Source: CAVQMB01 sp963713445
GTDB lineage: Bacteria; Pseudomonadota; Gammaproteobacteria; Competibacterales; Competibacteraceae
DNA: 64,000 nt
Direction: 5' to 3'
Assembly (NCBI GenBank): GCA_963713445.1
Contig: CAVQMB010000007.1
Coordinates: forward strand, 95,012-159,011
Both the position numbers and the translations under genes were made by a program. The first letter of the stretch is position 1. Every line of letters begins with the position of its first letter. Of the stretch, positions 56,561-64,000 are shown in pieces. Under the pieces are notes generated by a model, which worked only from the letters and a program-made list of their open reading frames with translations, was not told the DNA's origin and did no database searches.

Positions 56561-59416
56561 TGCCAGGAAAACCGACACGCCAACAGCAACTGCGCGCGGA
56601 AAATGCGGAGCTGCGCGTCCGGCTTGAACAAGCCGAACAGAAGCTGAGCGAGATATTCGGCGGCGAGGCCGATGCGCTGATGATTCATGGCGTTGGCGGT
56701 GTACAACTGTTCACGCTCGAGGGCATTGATCGGGCCTACCGGCTGCTGATCGAGGAAATGAGCGAAGGCGCACTGACGCTGACGGCGGAGGGCGTGATCC
56801 TGTATGCCAACCGGCGCTTTGCCGAGATGCTCAAGACGCCCCTGGAGAAGGTGATCGGCTCCGCCATCCGTACCTGGGTCGCGCCTGACAGCCAGGATGC
56901 GCTGCAGGTGCTGCTGCGCCATGATGATAAGGAAACCCGCCGCCGCGCTGAAGTCATGCTGTTGGCGGGCGACGGCACGTTGGTGCCGGGCTACCTCTCG
57001 GTCAACCTGTTGCAGACGGAAGAGCAACAGCCGTCGTTCAGCATGCTGGCAACGGATCTCTCCGAGCAAAAACAGCTCGATGCCGCCATCGCCTCCGATA
57101 AAGCATCACAAGAGAGGCTGGCTGTTGCCAACCGGTTGCGCCGGGTGCTGCTGAGCGTGGTCGAAGACCAGAACTGGGCGACTCACCTCCTCGGCGAGAG
57201 GCTCAAGGAGCTCAACTGTTTATATACCGTCTCAACCATTATCGAGGAGAGCGGATTAACCGTCGCACAACGCATGCAGCGTATCACGGAGACGCTTCCG
57301 CCGGCCTTTCAGTATCCCGAGGTCACCTGCGTCTGCCTGTCGCTGTGGGGAAGGCAATACCGGAGCGGCGATTGCAAGCAGACGCCGTGGCAGCTCGCCA
57401 GCCCCATTTTGCTGGCGGGTAAAGAGGTCGGAGAGCTGTGGGTTCGGTATACAGAGGAGCGGCCGGCCAGTGACGAGGGGCCGTTTCTGCGGGAGGAGCG
57501 CGCTCTGGTCGATACGGTTGCACGCAACGTGGGGGATTTCTTCCGGCTCGATCGGGCCATGTCGCAACTGCAGCAGTTCCGCGATCTTCTTGACGATTCG
57601 AGTGATGGCGTGTTTGTCGTCGAACCCAGCCACCGCCCGCATCGTGGATATCAACGGACGGGCATGCATCAACCTGGGATACAGCCGCGACGAACTGCTT
57701 GGCATGAAAGTGACGGATGTCGAGGTCGCTATACCGAGCAAGACCGCCTGGAACAGCCATGTCAAAGAGGTAAAAAAAGCCGGCGCCATGCTTCTCGAAG
57801 GAGAGGAGAGGCGGAAGGATGGCAGCACCTTTCCGGTAGAGGCCAGCATCAAGTACATATCCCGGGAAGGGAGCCACTACATGGTTTGGATCGTCCGCGA
57901 TATCACCGAGCGCAAGCGGGCCGAGGAGAAGCTAAGCCTCTTTCGCGCCCTGCTCGATAATTCCAGTGATGGCGTCGAGGTGCTTGACCCGGACACATAC
58001 CGTTTTCTGGATCTCAACGACGCCGAGTGCCGCATGCTGGGCTACAGCCGGGAAGAGATGCTCTCCATGAGCGTTTTTGATATCGATCCTCTCTTCGACG
58101 ATGCTGCAGCCGCGGCCTTTGGCAAGGCACTGCGGGAAACGGGGAAGGCACAATTCGAGGGCGAGCATCGTCGTAGGGATGGCTCGACCTTCCCCGTGGA
58201 GGCCAGTACAACACGCATTGATCTCGACAAGCCCTATCTGTTGACGATCGCGCGCGACATCACCGAGCGTAAGAATGCCGAAGCGATATTGGGTCGCACC
58301 AACCGCGCGCTCAAGACCCTGTCGGATGGCAATCTGGCGCTGGTACAAGCTACGGACGAGGATGAATTGCTGCGGGACGTCACCAGAATCATCGTGCAAC
58401 AAGCGGGCTATGCCCAGGCGGTGGTGGACTATGTCGACGACGACCTGGAAAAAAGCATCACCCCCAAGGCCTGGTCGGGTTATGAGGGTGAGCGTTACTG
58501 GGCGGAACACCTCAGTTGGGCCGATACCGAACAGGGCCAATTGCCTGTCTCCAAGGCCATCCGCACTGGGAAGACGCAGGTTTGCCCTGACATCGCCGCT
58601 GATCCGGCATTCGAACCATGGCGCGAGCATGTCATGGCACGCGGCTATGCCTCCAACATCGCACTGCCCATGGCCGAAGGCGGACGGACATTCGGTGTGC
58701 TGAGCATCTATGGCTCGGCCGCGAATGAATTCGACGACGAGGAGATCAGTCTACTGGAGGAACTGGCCAATGACCTCGCCTATGGCATAGTCGCCCTGCG
58801 CACCCGCAAGTCGAACGAGCAGCATGCGCTCATCCTGCAGCAGAGCCTGGAACAATCCATCCAGACCATCGCCGCCACCGTGGAAGCGCGCGATCCCTAT
58901 ACCGCCGGCCATCAGCAGCGCGTCGGCAAACTGGCGACGGCCATCGCGCGGGAACTGGGCTTGCCGGACGAGCAAATCAACGGCATACATCTTGCCGCAA
59001 TCATTCACGATCTGGGGAAAATCCAGGTTCCGGCAGAAATCCTCTCCAAGCCCGGCAAGATCACCGATATCGAATACCAGCTTATCAAGCAGCACCCGCA
59101 GGCCGGCTATGACATCCTGAAGGACGTAAAATTTCCCTGGCCGATTGCGGATATTGTCCTGCAGCACCACGAAAGACTGGATGGTTCGGGCTACCCGCAG
59201 GGGCTCAAGGGCGATGCCATCCTGCTCGAAGCGAGAATCATCGCCGTGGCCGACGTGGTGGAAGCGATGTCCTCGCACCGGCCGTACCGTCCTGGCCTCG
59301 GCATCGACATTGCACTGGACGAAATCATCCGGATGCGCGGCACCTATTTCGATCCGCAGGTGGTGGACGCCTGTGTGGCACTGTTCCGGGAGAAGGGGTA
59401 TGTCATTCCCGACTAA
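56560..59416 (+). pseudogene. PAS/GAF/HD-GYP cyclic-di-GMP phosphodiesterase, one frameshift
   Basis: About 952 codons. Removing one base near 57633 (GAACCCAGCCACC) joins SSDGVFVVEP to ATARIVDINGRACINLGYSR and makes one protein. Order: an N-terminal coiled coil (QLRAENAELRVRLEQAEQKL), PAS at about 65-170, a GAF-like domain at about 220-330, two PAS units (ending WIVRDITERKRAEEKL and IARDITERKNAEAIL), a GAF domain at about 580-740, then HD-GYP. Active-site motifs are complete: AAIIHDLGKIQVPAEILSKP and HHERLDGSGYPQGLKGDA. The enzyme should hydrolyse cyclic-di-GMP. The start overlaps the kaiB stop by one base. A partial copy lies at 47100. Confidence 0.87.
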
Positions 59417-59519
59417 CACCGGCCATTTCGAGAGCAGGCCTTATCAATGGATGTATACGCTGTCGCTATCGCGCCGGTTATGGACGGCGTGCATTTAGCA
59501 TCGAGGCACGGGAGGGTTT

Positions 59520-60014
59520 ATGGAAAACGAAATTGACAAAATTTACGAGAGGTTGGCAAAGCAGGATGCTGAGATCGCCAATCTGCGTCAAGGTTATGTT
59601 ATCGTTAACGAGAGATATACTAAATCCATTGCGTTGCTGGGAAAAGTGACCGAACATACCCTGGTGGCTACCAGACGGGCCGCCAAGGCAGCCCAAAATG
59701 CTACAGATGCTGCGTTCAATGCAGCACACGCTGCTGCCCAAGCAGCGGACCGGGAAGTCATGGAAGCGGCCAATGCATCTGCGGATGCCGCAGCAAAAGC
59801 GGCCATCGCAGCAACAGAAGCCGCGGCATCAGCAGCAGCCGCTTCCGCGGCAGCGGCATTGGCTGTCTCGCAACATGCCGAGGAGGCATCGTTAAAGGTT
59901 GCTGCTGAGGCGTCGGAAGCGACTAAACAGGCGTCTGATTACGCGGCTGAAGCTACCCGGCTGGCGCAAGAGGCTGCGATGGCGGCCAGGGCGAAAAATA
60001 AGCCAGCAGGATAA
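59520..60014 (+). CDS. Alanine-rich coiled-coil protein
   Basis: 164 residues. The first 45 (MENEIDKIYERLAKQDAEIA) look like a coiled coil. The remainder is dominated by Ala with regular Thr/Glu/Lys/Gln, for example AAKAAIAATEAAASAAAASA. It is probably one long helix or helical bundle. There is no signal peptide or membrane segment. It follows the HD-GYP gene by 100 bases with a GGAGGG site and may belong to the same transcript. Possible roles are a stress-related (LEA-like) or scaffolding protein; I do not recognise a named family. Confidence 0.7.
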   Translation: MENEIDKIYERLAKQDAEIANLRQGYVIVNERYTKSIALLGKVTEHTLVATRRAAKAAQNATDAAFNAAHAAAQAADREVMEAANASADAAAKAAIAATEAAASAAAASAAAALAVSQHAEEASLKVAAEASEATKQASDYAAEATRLAQEAAMAARAKNKPAG

Positions 60015-60149
60015 CAAAGGGGTTACCCCTTGGCGTCTGTGGTTGAAGTATCTATTTTGTCTGAATGAAGCTAGCATTATGTGACGCAAGTGAGGAGGAC
60101 GTCCTGGCAGTGACGGTTCTGTCGGGTCCAAAATGTAGAGTGACCAACG

Positions 60150-60968
60150 ATGCCGGCTGAAATCCAAATCTCACCCCAACAGGTCTCCCAGTTTCAGAGC
60201 GATGGTGTGTTGCTGTTGCGCGGTGTGTTTCGCGATTGGATCGACGCGCTGCGCGAAGGCGTCGCCAGAAATATGGCCGATCCCGGTCCCAGCGCCAAGC
60301 ACTACCGTGAAGAAGGCTCCGAGGCCGAGTTCTACAGTGATTACTGTAACTGGCAGCGAATTCCCGAATACCGCGCGTTCCTGTTCGAATCGCCGGCGGC
60401 CGCCATCGTCGCCGCATTGACCGGTTCAGGTTCGGTACGGCTGTTTCACGAGCATGTGCTGGTGAAACAGCCCGGCGCGGGGACCGCTACGCCCTGGCAC
60501 CAGGATCAGCCGTACTATTGTGTCGACGGCGATCAGGTCTGCAGCCTGTGGCTGGCGCTCGATCCGGTGGCGCGCGAGAACAGCATCGAATACATCGCCG
60601 GTTCCCATCGCTGGAACAGGGCGTTTCGGCCAGAGCGTTTCAATCGCCAGCCGCTTTATGACAACGCCGACTACGAAGTGCTGCCGGATATCGACGCCGA
60701 GCGCGGTCGTTTCGACATTCGCGGCTGGGATATCGAGGCGGGCGATGCCATTGCGTTTCATTTCATGACCGTCCATGGGGCGCCACCCAACCGTTCGCAA
60801 ACCCGACCCCGGCGCGCGTTTTCGAGCCGCTGGCTGGGTGATGATGCACGCTTCGCCGTGCGTCCTGGCGAGACCTCGCCGCCGTTTCCGGACGTCCGGC
60901 TCAAGCACGGCGATCCGCTCGATCACCCGTCGTTTCCCCTGGTCTATCCGTCGGCGCACAGCGCCTAG
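60150..60968 (+). CDS. Phytanoyl-CoA-dioxygenase (PhyH)-family Fe(II)/2-oxoglutarate oxygenase
   Basis: 272 residues. Iron ligands are His117 and Asp119 in TPWHQDQPYYCVDG and His209 in FHFMTVHGAP; an Arg in the following TRPRRAFSSRW should bind 2-oxoglutarate. Family context includes EYIAGSHRWNRAFRPERF. Relatives hydroxylate diverse small molecules such as ectoine, betaine-like and amino-acid-derived substrates. It is followed by a polar amino-acid ABC transporter and, beyond it, by a second PhyH gene on the other strand. The group may import and hydroxylate one amino-acid-like compound. Confidence 0.85.
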   Translation: MPAEIQISPQQVSQFQSDGVLLLRGVFRDWIDALREGVARNMADPGPSAKHYREEGSEAEFYSDYCNWQRIPEYRAFLFESPAAAIVAALTGSGSVRLFHEHVLVKQPGAGTATPWHQDQPYYCVDGDQVCSLWLALDPVARENSIEYIAGSHRWNRAFRPERFNRQPLYDNADYEVLPDIDAERGRFDIRGWDIEAGDAIAFHFMTVHGAPPNRSQTRPRRAFSSRWLGDDARFAVRPGETSPPFPDVRLKHGDPLDHPSFPLVYPSAHSA

Positions 60969-61088
60969 CGGCAACCTCGGTGTAATCGATTCTGCGCCGA
61001 CGTGGATTCGTGATGGGTATCCAGGTTGGCGGCACGTTCGGAATTAGCCAGTCGTGCGTTTAATCCGCTGTGAATCAGTGACTATTTC

Positions 61089-61107
61089 CCGGAGTCATTA
61101 ACTCCGG
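61089..61107 (+). promoter_or_regulatory. Perfect 7-bp hairpin upstream of the ABC transporter operon
   Basis: CCGGAGT-CATTA-ACTCCGG forms an exact seven-base stem with a five-base loop, 36 bases before the binding-protein ATG at 61143. No T-run follows. It may be an operator or a weak end of the dioxygenase transcript. Confidence 0.4.
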
Positions 61108-61142
61108 TTCAATATTTCTATCAACCGTATAGGGGTTTACCG

Positions 61143-62003
61143 ATGTCAAGAGTCGCAACCGTCCTCAAAACTGCGTTGATTGGCTTGGCGGCGATGGTCG
61201 CGGTCCCGGCCCACGCCGCTGAGGCGCCGTTCAAACACATGCTGCCCGCGGCCATCCAGTCCAAGGGTTATCTCAGCGTTGCCAGCGAGATCCAGTATCC
61301 ACCGTTCGAGACGTTCGCCGCAGACAACAAGACCGTGGTGGGTATCGACGCCGATATCGCCGCCGCGCTCAGCAAGGAACTCGGCGTCGAGCTGCGTTTC
61401 GTGAGTACCAGCTTCGATGCCATCATTCCGGGTCTGGTCGCCAAGCGCTACGACATGGCCATGTCCGCGATGACCGACAACAAAAAACGGGAGAAGCAGG
61501 TCAATTTCGTCGATTACTTCGGGTCGGGCGGTGCCATCCTGGCGCGCACGGCCGACAAGGATAAATATAAGACGCTGGACAGTCTGTGCGGCGTCGCCGT
61601 GGGAATCGCCAAAGGCACCACCGAAGTAGCCGACGCGGAGAAGCAGAGCGCCAAGTGTAAAGCCGAGGGCAAGCCGGCGATCAACAGCCAGATCTTCGCC
61701 CGGCAGAACGATATGGTCCTCGCGCTGCAGAGCCACCGGGTGGATGCGGCCATGGCAGACGCCCCCAACGCCGCCGCCACTGCCCAGGGATCCAAGGGGC
61801 GGCTCGCGCTGACCGGACCTGCCTATGATAAATCGGTGTTCGGCATCGTCTTCCCGAAAAGCAGCCATCAGCTCATGAAGGCGGTGCAGGCCGCAATGCA
61901 GAAAATCATGGATGACGGCACCTACATGGCCATCCTCAAGAAATACGGCCAGCAGGACAACGCGATCAAAAAGGCGACCATTAACCGTGCGTTGACCGAT
62001 TGA
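61143..62003 (+). CDS. Polar amino-acid ABC transporter, periplasmic binding protein
   Basis: 286 residues with a signal peptide (LIGLAAMVAVPAHA, cleavage before AEAPF). The type II solute-binding fold of family 3 is seen in GYLSVASEIQYPPFETFAAD, NKTVVGIDADIAAALSKELG, LRFVSTSFDAIIPGLVAKRY and MAMSAMTDNKKREKQVNFVD. The mature chain has a KAEGKPAINSQIFARQND segment between lobes. It binds an amino acid or similar polar compound in the periplasm. The ligand is not predictable by eye. Its stop overlaps the permease start. Confidence 0.9.
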   Translation: MSRVATVLKTALIGLAAMVAVPAHAAEAPFKHMLPAAIQSKGYLSVASEIQYPPFETFAADNKTVVGIDADIAAALSKELGVELRFVSTSFDAIIPGLVAKRYDMAMSAMTDNKKREKQVNFVDYFGSGGAILARTADKDKYKTLDSLCGVAVGIAKGTTEVADAEKQSAKCKAEGKPAINSQIFARQNDMVLALQSHRVDAAMADAPNAAATAQGSKGRLALTGPAYDKSVFGIVFPKSSHQLMKAVQAAMQKIMDDGTYMAILKKYGQQDNAIKKATINRALTD

Positions 62004-62983
62004 CTGTGCCAGTAGAACAGACGGTAGCCGCTTCAGAGGGGGCGGCTGACGCCCCGGGGCGGCCCGTCCGTACGATAGTACCGCTGCGCCATCCGGGGCG
62101 CTGGGTGGCGGTGGCGCTGATTGCACTGGTGTTTGCGAGTTTCGTACATTCGGCGAGTGCCAACCCGAATTATCAGTGGAGCGTGGTCTGGCACTATCTG
62201 TTCTCGGCGCCTATCCTCACTGGATTGTCGCATACGGTGGAACTGACCATCGTGGCGATGACGATCGGAATTGCGCTTGGGGTGGTTTTCGCGGTGATGC
62301 GGCTGTCGCCGAATCCGGTGATCTCCAAGGCGGCCGGCGTTTATATCTGGATGTTTCGCGGCATCCCGGTGCTGGTGCAGCTGTTGTTCTGGTATTTCCT
62401 GTCCGCGCTGTTCCCGCATGTCGCCCTCGGTATTCCGTTCGGCCCGGACCTGGTATCCATCAACACCAATCGGGTCATCACACAACTGGTTGCCGCGATC
62501 CTGGGGTTGGGTCTGAGCGAGGCGGCCTATATGGCCGAGATCGTCCGCTCCGGGATTCTGTCAGTGCCTCCCGGGCAGACCGAGGCGGCAAAGTCGCTCG
62601 GCATGACGGGCATGCTCACCATGCGCCGTATCGTATTGCCGCAGGCGCTGCGAATCATTATCCCGCCGACCGGCAACGAAACCATCGGCATGCTGAAGAA
62701 TACCTCGATGGTGATCGTGATTGCCTATACCGATCTGCTGACCTCGGCGTCGTTGATCTACTCGCGGACCTACGAAACGATTCCACTGCTTATCGTCGCG
62801 TGTATCTGGTATCTCGCGGTGACGACGGTGCTGATGATGCTGCAGACGGGTATCGAACGCCGCTTTGGGCGTGGATTCATCCCGCGCCGGGCGCCGGGCT
62901 GGTGGGGCAGGGCTCGCGGGCGGTTGTTGAACCGTCAGCCGCGCGCCGGGGACCTGAGCATGCGGGAGAGTGGTAATGGCTGA
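62000..62983 (+). CDS. Amino-acid ABC transporter permease (HisMQ type)
   Basis: 327 residues from TTG 62000, overlapping the previous stop; GTG 62006 is also possible. A basic N-terminal stretch is followed by six or so helices. The signature coupling loop is AAYMAEIVRSGILSVPPGQ, then TEAAKSLGMTGMLTM, before VLPQALRIIIPPTGNETI. The last 40 residues are a basic extension. The protein would form the membrane channel with the adjacent ATPase. It is probably a homodimer, since no second permease gene is present. Confidence 0.9.
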   Translation: MTVPVEQTVAASEGAADAPGRPVRTIVPLRHPGRWVAVALIALVFASFVHSASANPNYQWSVVWHYLFSAPILTGLSHTVELTIVAMTIGIALGVVFAVMRLSPNPVISKAAGVYIWMFRGIPVLVQLLFWYFLSALFPHVALGIPFGPDLVSINTNRVITQLVAAILGLGLSEAAYMAEIVRSGILSVPPGQTEAAKSLGMTGMLTMRRIVLPQALRIIIPPTGNETIGMLKNTSMVIVIAYTDLLTSASLIYSRTYETIPLLIVACIWYLAVTTVLMMLQTGIERRFGRGFIPRRAPGWWGRARGRLLNRQPRAGDLSMRESGNG

Positions 62984-63743
62984 CGTGCCGATGGTGGAGG
63001 CGGTCGGCATCGTCAAGCGTTTTGGCCAGATCGAGGTGCTCAGGGGCGTCGACCTGACCATTGCCAGAGGCGAGGTGGTCTGTCTGCTCGGCCCGTCCGG
63101 CGCCGGCAAGTCCACGTTTCTTCGCTGCATAAATCACCTGGAGAAGATCGACGAAGGCGAACTGCTGGTCGACGGGGAGTTCATAGGCTATCGCGAGCGG
63201 GGCGGTAAGCTTTATGAATTACATGAGCGGGAAATCGCCCAAAAGCGCCGCCAGATCGGCATGGTGTTCCAGCATTTCAACCTGTTTCCCCACATGACGG
63301 CATTGGAGAACACCATTGAGGCCCCGATCCATGTCAAGGGCGAAAGCAAGACCGTCGCGCAGGATCGCGCGCACTCGTTGCTGAAACAGGTTGGCCTTGC
63401 CGACAAGGCGGATGCCTACCCGGCGGAGCTGTCCGGTGGCCAGCGCCAACGGGTCGCCATCGCCCGGGCGCTCGCCATGGAGCCTAAACTGATGCTGTTC
63501 GATGAGCCGACCAGCGCATTGGACCCCGAGTTAGTGGGTGAAGTGCTTGATGCCATGCGTAAGCTCGCCGAGTCCGGCATGACGATGATTGTGGTCACCC
63601 ATGAAATCGGATTCGCCCGTGAAGCTGCCGATCGCGTCGTCTTCATGACCGATGGCAAAGTGGTGGAAACCGGTCCGCCAGGCAGGGTACTAAGTCATCC
63701 GGAACACGAGCGGACGCGCAATTTTCTGTCCAAGGTTCTGTAA
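62976..63743 (+). CDS. Amino-acid ABC transporter ATP-binding protein
   Basis: 255 residues from ATG 62976, overlapping the permease end. Walker A is LLGPSGAGKSTFLR, the signature is AELSGGQRQRVAIARA, Walker B is PKLMLFDEPTSALDPE, and the switch His is in VVTHEIGF. It is the energy-coupling subunit of the preceding binding protein and permease. A 15-residue insertion-like stretch (IGYRERGGKLYELHEREIAQ) after the Walker A region is common to this subgroup. Confidence 0.94.
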   Translation: MADVPMVEAVGIVKRFGQIEVLRGVDLTIARGEVVCLLGPSGAGKSTFLRCINHLEKIDEGELLVDGEFIGYRERGGKLYELHEREIAQKRRQIGMVFQHFNLFPHMTALENTIEAPIHVKGESKTVAQDRAHSLLKQVGLADKADAYPAELSGGQRQRVAIARALAMEPKLMLFDEPTSALDPELVGEVLDAMRKLAESGMTMIVVTHEIGFAREAADRVVFMTDGKVVETGPPGRVLSHPEHERTRNFLSKVL

Positions 63744-63792
63744 CCGCAGCGCGCTGCCGGACAACAGCGTTGAAACACAGCATGCAGTGGCG

Positions 63793-64000
63793 TCAAGGCT
63801 GCTCCAGCCACCACTCGGGAGTGGCGTGGGAGTACGGGTCGGGGCGGAAATAGGCGATCATGCGTCTGCCCGCTGTTCCGGCCGCCCATGGCGCGACCCC
63901 GTGCAGCGCCAGCCGGTGGATCAGATAGGCTTCGCCGGACCGGGCGTGAATAGGGACACGGCGGCAGGTCGCAAAACATTGCTGTCGCGCCGCGACGTAA
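63793..64000 (-). CDS. Phytanoyl-CoA-dioxygenase-family protein, C-terminal part (cut by window end)
   Basis: The minus strand is open from the window end to a TGA at 63793 and reads RRVPIHARSGEAYLIHRLAL, HGVAPWAAGTAGRRMIAYFR, and PDPYSHATPEWWLEQP. This is the C-terminal strand pair of PhyH-type oxygenases; the last iron-ligand His and the 2-oxoglutarate Arg lie in HGVAPWAAGTAGRR. The start is outside the window. It faces the ABC transporter operon and mirrors the PhyH gene on its other side. Confidence 0.65.
   Translation of the reverse strand, partial: YVAARQQCFATCRRVPIHARSGEAYLIHRLALHGVAPWAAGTAGRRMIAYFRPDPYSHATPEWWLEQP

Overview
The window looks like a stretch of chromosome from a GC-rich Gram-negative bacterium, most likely a gamma- or betaproteobacterium. 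The signs are an outer-membrane porin, REP-associated tyrosine transposases, glutathione-dependent formaldehyde oxidation, an IPTL-CTERM surface protein and many PAS/GGDEF/HD-GYP sensors. No rRNA, tRNA or CRISPR array was seen. Species-level placement is not possible from the sequence alone.

Layout. 0.9-2.6 kb: porin plus a PstS-like periplasmic protein. 2.6-5.0 kb: a GGDEF-EAL protein broken by several frameshifts. 5-12 kb: a decayed, mobile-element-rich zone with a truncated PcaL-like gene, an intact REP transposase with inverted termini, a methyltransferase fragment, a ccdAB toxin-antitoxin pair, a dead second transposase, a truncated MFS pump and a frameshifted CPA-type antiporter. 12.2-17.3 kb: a LysR regulator, an MttB-family (non-pyrrolysine) methyltransferase and a dimethylglycine/sarcosine-dehydrogenase-like flavoprotein. 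17.5-18.7 kb: an IPTL-CTERM beta-helix surface protein. 18.7-22.3 kb: IS256 debris, a repeat, hipBA (hipA frameshifted), a SAM methyltransferase and an acetolactate-synthase remnant. 22.3-25.4 kb: frmA-frmB, a DUF2165 remnant and a cytochrome c. 26.1-30.0 kb: a compact larACEB operon for nickel-pincer-dependent 2-hydroxyacid racemisation. 30.0-33.7 kb: a sulfite-oxidase-family enzyme and katG. 34.1-40.1 kb: five minus-strand genes for secreted or membrane proteins, three of them sharing an upstream repeat element. 40.3-47.1 kb: a second flavoprotein/GcvT fusion, a benzoylformate-decarboxylase-like enzyme, an MFS carrier and a divergent ArsR-rhodanese regulator with a clear operator.

47.1-60.0 kb is the most distinctive block. 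It holds an HD-GYP fragment, a MASE3-PAS(7)-GGDEF cyclase, a six-PAS protein with no output domain, a two-domain KaiC-like ATPase with a C-terminal coiled coil, KaiB, a PAS/GAF/HD-GYP phosphodiesterase and an alanine-rich helical protein. The four genes from the six-PAS protein to the HD-GYP protein overlap or nearly touch, which suggests one operon linking a KaiBC switch to cyclic-di-GMP turnover. 60.1-64 kb: two phytanoyl-CoA-dioxygenase-family genes (the second cut by the window edge) flank a polar amino-acid ABC transporter.

How the parts may fit: the two GcvT-fused flavoproteins and the MttB-like protein point to use of methylated amines. Such demethylations release formaldehyde and H2O2 or reduced carriers, which FrmA/FrmB and KatG would handle. 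Single-base frameshifts are frequent in the signalling genes, the antiporter and hipA but absent from about 35 kb of metabolic genes. Either these genes are decaying or the assembly has local indel errors.
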